This document shows positions 57,834 through 64,000 of a stretch of 64,000 nt of DNA, piece by piece. Positions within the stretch are counted from its first letter, which is position 1. Each line of letters opens with the position of its first letter. A model generated the notes under the pieces. It was not told the origin of the DNA and ran no database searches. It saw nothing but the letters and a program-made list of their open reading frames with translations. The DNA comes from Bacillota bacterium. Lineage in GTDB: Bacteria; Bacillota_I; Bacilli_A; RF39; UBA660. A program made the position numbers and the translations under genes. The DNA is taken from NCBI GenBank assembly GCA_015059245.1, contig SVAU01000006.1, positions 62,001-126,000 of the forward strand, read 5' to 3'.

Positions 57834-58541
57834 TTATTGTTTTTCCCATTTTTTTAATATAGATTTGTCTATTTTGGTTGCATCAAAACGATAGTGACCT
57901 GTTATTGTTTTTTTAGTTAGATAGTCTTCTTCTCTATTTGGTTGACCACCATTATGTATTACATATGGTATTCCTTTTTTATTACGACGATCAGATATAA
58001 TACCGATGTGTTTATCTTCGAAGATGACTATGTCTCCAGGTTGCCACTCACCTATCTTTTTAGTACTTGTAGTTAAGATAAGACCATATCTTTCGAAGAA
58101 TATTTTTTGATTCATTACTCTTCTAAAATCAATGTTTTTATCACGATTAGTTACTTTAGGGTATGCTTCTGGATGATTCTTTATATCTTCGTCTATCATA
58201 TCTCTTAATGAATATCCAGCTTGTTTAAATGCTCTCCATATTACATCAGTACATACACCTTCGTTTGATGGAGGATATGAGTTTTCGTAATACTTACTTA
58301 TATATGTTGGTTTTTTTTGAGCATCTTTTCTTGCTCCTACTACAAATTCTGAGTAGTCATCTATATTATCTTTATCATAATCTGATTCACTGTATATTGT
58401 CTTTATATCAAAATCAGAAGCTTTATAGTATGTTTTAGGTATAAAGTTATTGTTCATTACTGTTAATACAATAATAGTAAACATTGCTATTATTGTTATA
58501 ACTATAAATGAAGTGATTATGTTTTTCTTTTCCTGTCCCAC
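57834..58541 (-). CDS. DUF1287-family exported protein (NlpC/P60-like fold)
   Basis: 235 residues with one N-terminal helix (13-30) as signal or anchor. The domain has NEGVCTDVIWRAFKQAGYSL (a Cys in the NlpC position), DIDFRRVMNQ as DRNIDFRR, EWQPGDIVIFEDKHIGIISDRR (a His in the second position) and VIHNGG (third). This is the DUF1287 pattern (Escherichia YijF). The NlpC/P60-like Cys-His arrangement suggests a peptidase on the cell surface, but activity in this family is unproven. Promoter TGCTATAAT at 58564-58572. Confidence 0.82.
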   Translation of the reverse strand: MGQEKKNIITSFIVITIIAMFTIIVLTVMNNNFIPKTYYKASDFDIKTIYSESDYDKDNIDDYSEFVVGARKDAQKKPTYISKYYENSYPPSNEGVCTDVIWRAFKQAGYSLRDMIDEDIKNHPEAYPKVTNRDKNIDFRRVMNQKIFFERYGLILTTSTKKIGEWQPGDIVIFEDKHIGIISDRRNKKGIPYVIHNGGQPNREEDYLTKKTITGHYRFDATKIDKSILKKWEKQ

Positions 58542-58563
58542 GATATTTCACCTTTTCAATGAT

Positions 58564-58572
58564 ATTATAGCA
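58564..58572 (-). promoter_or_regulatory. Extended -10 promoter of the DUF1287 gene
   Basis: TGCTATAAT on the minus strand, directly after the T-tract of the terminator at 58577-58598. Confidence 0.5.
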
Positions 58573-58576
58573 TAAA

Positions 58577-58598
58577 AAAAACTCTTACTTGAGTTTTT
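58577..58598 (-). terminator. Terminator after the helical membrane protein gene
   Basis: An 8-bp perfect stem (58577-58584 with 58591-58598) with a T-run on the minus strand; it overlaps the stop at 58585. Confidence 0.7.
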
Positions 58599-59376
58599 TC
58601 TTTGGTTCTTCTTTAAATTCGTTTTTAAATGCTTCGATATCTTCTTTTGATATTTCTATTTGTTCAAAGATATCGATATGTTCTAATAAGGTATCTAAGG
58701 AGATTGTATCCCAGTAGTTTATTATACCTTTTGCAAGAAGACGTTTCATGTATTCACTAGTATAGTGATATATTCTATGAGACATGTTTACTTTTTTTAG
58801 TAAGTTAGATAATTTATTAACAAAGTCAGTAAATACTTCTTCAGATATATTTAATGTAGGTACTTCATATCTTTTAGAATATAGTTCGTATTCATGTAGA
58901 ACTCTTGATGGAACTAGTTCTTGTTCTAAGAAATGAATTGGTAGATCATTATCGCTTGAATAACCAAATTCTTCTTCTATTTCTTCTTTATCTTGTAGTT
59001 CGAAACGATATGGAGAAATATGTCTTAAATTACCTTTATATCTATCTTCTTCTCTATGAGATCTTGCTAGTTTACGATAATCTATGTTTTCTAAATCATT
59101 GTAATCTACTTTATATGGTTTTAGTTTTCTATGTCTTGAATATAAGTTATAAACTGAATTACTTATTGCTAGTGTTGCTAATGTTAGAAAAAGTAATTCT
59201 GGTTTACCTTGAGATATAGCTACTGTAGATGTTGCTACAACACAACCTGTAGTTATAGCTGCTTTTACACAAAGTTCTTTACTTTGTCTTTGATATTTAT
59301 TATTTATTGCTTCTATTGCTTCTTCATGTTGAATCATAGTTATATGTAATGATAAATCATTTGTGAATTTTGCCAT
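58585..59376 (-). CDS. Unrecognised membrane-associated helical protein
   Basis: 263 residues. Residues 1-35 are polar and helical, about 38-80 hold one or two hydrophobic segments (ITTGCVVATSTVAIS, LLFLTLATLAISNSVYNLY), and the rest is charged and helical. The second half has no motif known to me; HISPYRFELQDKEEIEEEFG is the most distinctive stretch. The C-terminus is Lys-rich. SD: GGGGGAATTACT before the ATG. Single gene with a terminator after it and another at the end of the gene upstream. Confidence 0.55.
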   Translation of the reverse strand: MAKFTNDLSLHITMIQHEEAIEAINNKYQRQSKELCVKAAITTGCVVATSTVAISQGKPELLFLTLATLAISNSVYNLYSRHRKLKPYKVDYNDLENIDYRKLARSHREEDRYKGNLRHISPYRFELQDKEEIEEEFGYSSDNDLPIHFLEQELVPSRVLHEYELYSKRYEVPTLNISEEVFTDFVNKLSNLLKKVNMSHRIYHYTSEYMKRLLAKGIINYWDTISLDTLLEHIDIFEQIEISKEDIEAFKNEFKEEPKKKLK

Positions 59377-59418
59377 AGTAATTCCCCCAATTGCTCTATT
59401 AATCTATCATAAAATAAG

Positions 59419-59445
59419 AAAATGAGCAAATTAATTGCTCATTTT
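59419..59445 (-). terminator. Terminator after the YwaF-like gene
   Basis: An 11-bp perfect stem (59419-59429 with 59435-59445) overlapping the stop at 59431. Confidence 0.75.
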
Positions 59446-60174
59446 TTCTAATTCTTTATTTCTTTTATTAAATACAAAATAATATAAGCCAGCTGATATT
59501 ACTAGTCCTACTACTTCTAATGTTAACATAGGTGGGAAATATTTTAACCATGGATATAGAGCCATTACGTTTGCTGGTATTTCTGTTGAAAATATGTAAT
59601 TTGTATCAAATATAATATTAAATGGATACATAATAAACATTAATAAGTTGGTAAATATAAATACTTTAATAAAGTTTTTCTTCTCTATTTTATAATTTAA
59701 GGCATAGTATGAGAAGAAACTTGCTATTATAAATACATGATGTGATATTACATATTGCCACCATTCAAAGTTATCTATTGTAGATATAAAGTCTGGCCAT
59801 AATATTGCTGGGATTGGTCCGATGAATGATAGGAATATTGTGTATTTTAATATCCATTCTTTTTCAAATAGTATTCCATACATAAACATGTAGTTAGCAA
59901 TAAAACATAAATGGAATGGTAGATGTCTTTTATAATCAAATACACCATAATATAAGAAACCAAAAGTAAATATAATCATATTTAGTAATAATATAATAGC
60001 TATTATTTTTAATATCTTTTTTGATTTTTCTTTAGGTATTTGAGATATTTTATCACGATATTTATATACTAGTATTACTCCTATTATTGCTGATAATATA
60101 AATAAGTTATGAATAAGACCAAATTGTTTAAATAATAGTTTTGGTGTTTCATTTACAAAGAATTCTCTTAACAT
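59431..60174 (-). CDS. YwaF/TIGR02206-family membrane protein
   Basis: 247 residues with about seven membrane helices. The pattern HLPFHLCFIANYM and WQYVISHHVFIIASFF (His-rich membrane helices) together with a final LEVVGLVISAGLYYFVF fits the TIGR02206/YwaF family, which resembles TMEM164. Function in bacteria is unknown. Start at 60174 from GAGAGGAAG; the TTG at 60192 sits just before it and is rejected. It follows the ninth kinase, separated by a terminator. Confidence 0.75.
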   Translation of the reverse strand: MLREFFVNETPKLLFKQFGLIHNLFILSAIIGVILVYKYRDKISQIPKEKSKKILKIIAIILLLNMIIFTFGFLYYGVFDYKRHLPFHLCFIANYMFMYGILFEKEWILKYTIFLSFIGPIPAILWPDFISTIDNFEWWQYVISHHVFIIASFFSYYALNYKIEKKNFIKVFIFTNLLMFIMYPFNIIFDTNYIFSTEIPANVMALYPWLKYFPPMLTLEVVGLVISAGLYYFVFNKRNKELEKMSN

Positions 60175-60216
60175 ATATATACTTCCTCTCAAATCTAATT
60201 AATTTTAACACATATA

Positions 60217-60240
60217 AAAAGATGGAGCAATCCATCTTTT
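60217..60240 (-). terminator. Terminator after the ninth kinase
   Basis: A 10-bp perfect stem (60217-60226 with 60231-60240) followed by a T-run on the minus strand; it overlaps the stop at 60239. Confidence 0.75.
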
Positions 60241-62152
60241 ATTCTTTTGTTGTTTCTTCGTTATTAATTCTTTCAACAATAGTATCTGAAATGTTATATA
60301 GTTCTTCAGGAATTGGATCAAATGCTGATGTTTCTTCGTAATCGTTGTTTAAGAATTTTTTTAGAACTCTTTGTAATTCTGGCTTTTCTATTGGTTTTGA
60401 TAAGTAATCATCAAATCCTATTTCAATATATTTTTCTTTTGAACCAGTTATAGCATTGGCTGTTAATACTACTACTTTTGTTTTGAATTCAGGTATTTCT
60501 CTTAATAATTGTAATGTTTCTGTTCCTGTTACTTTAGGCATCATATCATCTAATAATATAAGATCATATTGTTCACCATTTTTTATTTTTTCAACGCATT
60601 CTGGTCCTGATTCACAGAATTCTATAGTAGGTTTTAGTTTCTTTAGAATTGTTTCTACTACTTTTACATTTAAGATATTGTCATCTACAACTAAGATTCT
60701 CTTTCCTTCAAATGATAAGTTATCATCCATTTGTTTTAGTTTTGGAGTTAGAGATGGCTTGTTAACTATTTTTTGTTGAATATAGATTGTGAACTTAGAT
60801 CCACTTCCATATACTGATTGAACTATTATTTTTCCACCCATCATTTCAACAAGTTTTTTAGTTATTGCTAGACCTAGACCTGCTCCTTCGATAGTAGTAT
60901 TTTTATCTTCTTCATTTCTTTCGAATTTATTAAATAATTTACTAATATTTTCTGGTTTAATACCTCTACCACTATCTTCTACTGATATTACTAAAGCACT
61001 ATTATTACCTTTATTAATACATGTTACTCTTAAATCAATATATCCTTCTTCAGTATATTTAACTGCATTAACCATTATGTTGGTAATAATTTCTTTTATC
61101 TTACCTTTATCTCCATATAATACTGATGGTATATCTGGAGCTACATAGTATCTTAATTCAATTGGTTTTTCACCTATACGAGGTTTAATTAGTTTTATTA
61201 AGTCGTCACATTCTTGAGTTAAGTCATATTCTGTATTAACTATTTCCATTTTATTTGCTTCTATTTTAGATATGTTTAAGATGCCATTAACTAGTTCTAG
61301 TAATGTATTAGAAGCTGTTACTATATCTTTAGCATTTTCTTGGGCTTCTTCTAGTGATGATGCATCACCAATTGCTTCTGAGAAACCAACTATTGCATTT
61401 AGTGGTGTTCTAATTTCGTGAGACATACTAGATAGAAAGTCTGTTTTAGCAGCGTTTGCTTGTTCTGCTTTATCTTTAGCTACGTTTAATTCATTAATCA
61501 TTTTCATATCAGGATTTTCTATTGTAAAGTACATTAGGAAATTCATGAATGTTAATGTTATTGATATGATTATTAAATATGGGTTTATTCTAAAGAATAT
61601 AAATAGTACTATACATATACCTATTATTGAATATATTGGTATATGTCTTTTATCAGTATTTTTATGATTAAATAATACAATAAGAATAGATGCTATTATA
61701 AAGATGGCTGCTACTAAATAAGTTATTACTGTTGCTCCACCAGCAACACTAGCTTGTGTACCTTTAGTAATTAGTTCTATATCACTACAGAATATTAATA
61801 CTGATGTTAGTAGACCTATTACATTAAATGTTTTAAATATCTTGTTAGCATTTTGTTTTACTTTTGGTATTGTTATTAAACTTGTATATAAGAATAAACA
61901 ATTACAATATACTAGTATTGTTACGAAATCTATTTTATTTAATACATTTAATAATATATTTTCTATTCCATGTATTCCATTTATTGCTAATCCTTGTAGA
62001 ATTGTTACTAGAATACTATCTATTACACTACATATTAACATTACTGAGAATATTTTGTTTTCTATTAAATCGATTCTTTTCTTAGAAAAATAAATGAATA
62101 TTAGCATTATTGAAAAGAATATTGAACATACTGGTAAATATAAGCCTTCCAT
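60239..62152 (-). CDS. Hybrid sensor histidine kinase, ninth copy, distant from the array
   Basis: 637 residues. About seven membrane helices ending TIENPD, HisKA (SHEIRTPLNAIVGFSEAIGD), ATPase (DSGRGIKPEN, GAGLGLAITKK) and receiver (VVDDNILN, LDDMMPKVTG, VLTANA, SKPIEKPE). There is no HPt: only a 35-residue acidic tail follows the receiver. The sensor and N-terminal pattern (KKRIDLIENKIFSVML) is clearly related to the tandem array at 13-32 kb but more diverged (GAGLGLA instead of GTGLGMA). It is a single gene with SD AGGTGAT instead of the array's leader, so it is controlled differently. It would need an HPt from elsewhere, such as the A-type kinases. Confidence 0.9.
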   Translation of the reverse strand: MEGLYLPVCSIFFSIMLIFIYFSKKRIDLIENKIFSVMLICSVIDSILVTILQGLAINGIHGIENILLNVLNKIDFVTILVYCNCLFLYTSLITIPKVKQNANKIFKTFNVIGLLTSVLIFCSDIELITKGTQASVAGGATVITYLVAAIFIIASILIVLFNHKNTDKRHIPIYSIIGICIVLFIFFRINPYLIIISITLTFMNFLMYFTIENPDMKMINELNVAKDKAEQANAAKTDFLSSMSHEIRTPLNAIVGFSEAIGDASSLEEAQENAKDIVTASNTLLELVNGILNISKIEANKMEIVNTEYDLTQECDDLIKLIKPRIGEKPIELRYYVAPDIPSVLYGDKGKIKEIITNIMVNAVKYTEEGYIDLRVTCINKGNNSALVISVEDSGRGIKPENISKLFNKFERNEEDKNTTIEGAGLGLAITKKLVEMMGGKIIVQSVYGSGSKFTIYIQQKIVNKPSLTPKLKQMDDNLSFEGKRILVVDDNILNVKVVETILKKLKPTIEFCESGPECVEKIKNGEQYDLILLDDMMPKVTGTETLQLLREIPEFKTKVVVLTANAITGSKEKYIEIGFDDYLSKPIEKPELQRVLKKFLNNDYEETSAFDPIPEELYNISDTIVERINNEETTKE

Positions 62153-62202
62153 ATTATCACCTATTATAATTTTAACATAATGATGTTTCTTAGTAAATTA
62201 AA

Positions 62203-62223
62203 AAAGACACTTATTGTGTCTTT
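62203..62223 (-). terminator. Terminator after the acyltransferase
   Basis: An 8-bp perfect stem (62203-62210 with 62216-62223) with a T-run on the minus strand; it overlaps the stop at 62222. Confidence 0.7.
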
Positions 62224-63337
62224 AAAATCTTCTTTGAAAGTCGTTTTTATTTTGGTCATTTATTAGTCTTTTTGCATGTTGGATTGTTTTTATTGTACGT
62301 GCATCAACTTTTTCTATTTGAGCTATTTTTTCCCATATTTCACGTGGATCATCTATTGTTTTAGAACGGAAGTCTGCACAAGTTTCGATTTCAATGTCAT
62401 ATCTATCTGCAGTTTTTACTCTTTCTCTTAGATGTTCTTCCCATGCTTCTTGAGATGTTTGATGTTTGCCTATTTCTTTTTTTCTAGTACTTTTACCATA
62501 TTTTTCCATCATAAGATATGACCATGTAGCCATTGTATCTCTAAGTAGTGTTAGTGCTTCTTCTTCACTCATTTCACTAATATCGATAGGATCATCAATA
62601 ACTGTGTGGATTTTACTTTCTTTATCTTTACTTAACATATCAGTTGTATAATGAACTACTGGTACTATTTTCGCTCCAGTTTTTTTAGCTATTCTATATA
62701 TACCTGACCATAAAGATATTATTGGTATATGAGGTGTTTTGTTCCATACACCTTCTGGGAACATTATTAAGTCTGCACCATATTCCATAACTCTTACTGA
62801 TTTTTCTAGTGAAGCTTTTTTACTGGCTTTTACTTTTCTATTAGCCATTACTACTCCATTAACAAATGCTGCTATTCCATCAAATGTATTATAGAATTGA
62901 GGGACACTACCTAGTAGTAAGTAACCATGTCTTTTGGCAGCACATATTGTTGCTACTACATCGTCTTTAAATGCATGGTTAGCCATCCATATTACAGGTT
63001 CTTCTGGTAGTTCTATTGTTTTACTATATCTTGGTTTATCTTTATCTTTTTTCTTACGTCCTTTTGGATACATAAGTTTTTCTCTATCTTCGATAACTTG
63101 TTTACTATTCATAAATAATGGAGCGATTTTTTTTACTATTGGATTAAGGGTTCTTCTTATTTTTACTCCATATTTTTTTACACACACATCTGGATCAGTA
63201 TCTAATAAGTAATCTAGATGTCTTGCTAGTATGTAAAATAACTTACTAGGTTCTTTACCACCAGTTAAGTCATTTATGTTTTTTATTTTGTCTCCATAAC
63301 GTTCGACTATTTTATCTATCTTTTTTTGTTTGCTCAT
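62222..63337 (-). CDS. PlsC-like lysophospholipid acyltransferase
   Basis: 371 residues; longer than typical PlsC (about 240). The acyltransferase domain (about 115-270) has MANHAFKDDVV (the HxxxxD motif: His followed by Asp), FNGVVMANRK-like GVVMANRKV, MFPEGVWNK (the second motif) and VPVVHYTTD. The N-terminal 110 residues are basic and helical, and the C-terminal 90 residues are also soluble. It transfers acyl groups onto lysophosphatidic acid-type acceptors, or another acceptor; the exact one is uncertain. No strong membrane helix is seen. Promoter TGTTATAAT at 63361-63369. Confidence 0.82.
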   Translation of the reverse strand: MSKQKKIDKIVERYGDKIKNINDLTGGKEPSKLFYILARHLDYLLDTDPDVCVKKYGVKIRRTLNPIVKKIAPLFMNSKQVIEDREKLMYPKGRKKKDKDKPRYSKTIELPEEPVIWMANHAFKDDVVATICAAKRHGYLLLGSVPQFYNTFDGIAAFVNGVVMANRKVKASKKASLEKSVRVMEYGADLIMFPEGVWNKTPHIPIISLWSGIYRIAKKTGAKIVPVVHYTTDMLSKDKESKIHTVIDDPIDISEMSEEEALTLLRDTMATWSYLMMEKYGKSTRKKEIGKHQTSQEAWEEHLRERVKTADRYDIEIETCADFRSKTIDDPREIWEKIAQIEKVDARTIKTIQHAKRLINDQNKNDFQRRF

Positions 63338-63360
63338 GTTATCGCCCCACTGCTATTACA

Positions 63361-63369
63361 ATTATAACA
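63361..63369 (-). promoter_or_regulatory. Extended -10 promoter of the acyltransferase gene
   Basis: TGTTATAAT on the minus strand, a few bases after the T-tract of the terminator at 63376-63399. Confidence 0.5.
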
Positions 63370-63375
63370 CAAAAG

Positions 63376-63399
63376 AAAAAGACTTTTATAAAGTCTTTT
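63376..63399 (-). terminator. Terminator after the DUF4203-like gene
   Basis: A 9-10-bp stem (63377-63386 with 63390-63399) with a T-run on the minus strand; it overlaps the stop at 63398. Confidence 0.7.
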
Positions 63400-63916
63400 A
63401 TCTTGTTGTCTTAAATTGTGTTAATAATCCAAGTACAGCGATTACTATAGCTGTTATAAGAGCTATTTGTGAAGTAATACTAGGTATTACTATTGGAAGA
63501 TTTTCTCTTATTAATGTTGCTCCGGCAATTGCTGTTATACCAATAAGAATTGGTCTAATGAAGAATGTTGCAAGTATACCTGCTAGTAAAGATCCTCCGA
63601 TATGGATGATTAATCTTATACCTTCTTCAAATCCAGTTATGTATGGACCAATACTTATATATGTTAAGTATGCCACTGCTATTGCTAAAGCTAATTTTTC
63701 TAATTTATATCCTAGAGAACCTAGAATAATACCTACAACTATTTGAGTTATTAATAATGTATTTCCATCTAGGAAGTTTCCTCCAACTACTCCTCCTAGT
63801 CTGTAACCGATAACAAACCATGCTAGTGTTATTACTAGTTTTTGTACTTTAAATCCTAAGAAGCACATTATTAAGCTTATACCTAATGTTATAAGTGCTG
63901 TAGTATCTAAATTCAT
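63398..63916 (-). CDS. DUF4203-like (TMEM198-type) membrane protein
   Basis: 172 residues with about six membrane helices and many Gly residues (GVVGGNFL, IILGSLGYKLEK, GGSLLAGILATFF). The Gly-rich, repeating-helix pattern resembles DUF4203/TMEM198-like proteins. No catalytic motif is seen and the role is unknown. SD: AGGAGTGAAG, overlapping the stop of the gene running off the right edge (63929). Moderate confidence in family, high in being a membrane protein. Confidence 0.65.
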   Translation of the reverse strand: MNLDTTALITLGISLIMCFLGFKVQKLVITLAWFVIGYRLGGVVGGNFLDGNTLLITQIVVGIILGSLGYKLEKLALAIAVAYLTYISIGPYITGFEEGIRLIIHIGGSLLAGILATFFIRPILIGITAIAGATLIRENLPIVIPSITSQIALITAIVIAVLGLLTQFKTTR

Positions 63917-63928
63917 ACTGCTTCACTC

Positions 63929-64000
63929 CTATTCTTTTGTTACTATTTTATGTATTAATTTGTAGATTTCAAATATTACAATTATTAATAAAGATAATAA
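63929..64000 (-). CDS. C-terminal end of a membrane-type protein (runs off the right edge)
   Basis: An open frame of 23 residues from base 64000 to a TAG at 63929-63931. It is hydrophobic and ends FEIYKLIHKIVTKE, like the last helix and tail of a membrane protein. Its stop codon overlaps the SD of the DUF4203-like gene, a spacing usual for operons here. Too short to name. Confidence 0.4.
   Translation of the reverse strand, partial: LLSLLIIVIFEIYKLIHKIVTKE

Noticed and set aside
1..64000. tRNA, rRNA, tmRNA, prophage, integrase or replication-origin features
   Set aside because: No CCA-ended cloverleaf, rRNA core strings, integrase or DnaA-box cluster was found on either strand. Covariance-model tools would be needed to exclude small structured RNAs.

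Overview
This is a gene-dense, very AT-rich window from a low-GC Gram-positive bacterium, most likely an uncultured gut-type member of class Bacilli (near RF39 or Erysipelotrichia). The basis is gene content. It has a peptidoglycan wall (Ddl, MurF, class B PBP) and Bacillus-type neighbourhoods: parE-parC-ylbD-ylbE, tkt-sirA-yneF, lspA-rluD, and lexA with a divergent small membrane protein. It also has a SigG-like sporulation sigma factor and the sporulation-linked families YlmC/YmxH, YlbD and SirA. Almost every gene is on the minus strand. I saw no rRNA, tRNA, CRISPR array or insertion sequence, and no gene-free stretch longer than about 150 bases.

Layout. 1-5.1 kb: a partial transglutaminase-like gene, a GNAT acetyltransferase, and a hydrolase-murF-ddl operon. 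5.2-9.8 kb: a surface-protein locus with three proteins carrying SipW-dependent-type signal sequences, an ER-type (Ser-His-Asp) signal peptidase fused to a membrane domain, and a DUF5305-like membrane protein. 9.9-12.9 kb: pbp-rpmG-efp and a small DUF2624-like gene. 12.9-31.9 kb: eight tandem hybrid sensor histidine kinases and one free-standing receiver protein. 31.9-40.2 kb: nfo, a pilin-like protein, ylbE, ylbD, parC, parE, yneF and sirA. 40-50 kb: tkt, a diacylglycerol glucosyltransferase, two paralogous anchored proteins, the lexA SOS module, a rhomboid protease and a TPR protein. 50-64 kb: rluD, lspA, ylmC, sigG, an ADP-ribosylglycohydrolase, small enzymes, membrane proteins, a ninth hybrid kinase and an acyltransferase.

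The standout feature is the kinase array. It is built as four consecutive two-gene operons, each with a B-type kinase first and an A-type kinase second. Each operon has its own extended -10 promoter, a shared leader sequence and a terminator. The A-type kinases keep an intact C-terminal HPt domain. The B-type partners have lost the phospho-histidine or the whole HPt domain in three of four pairs. The sensor regions differ widely, while the signalling ends are nearly identical even at silent sites. The last operon ends in a receiver-only protein. This looks like an amplified, paired-sensor phosphorelay with no output domain in the window.

A second theme is regulatory compaction. Intrinsic terminators run directly into the extended -10 element of the next promoter. 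At several junctions the terminator-like hairpin contains the Shine-Dalgarno sequence, or even the start codon, of the next gene. The lexA intergenic region shows a textbook divergent SOS control region driving a 49-residue membrane protein.
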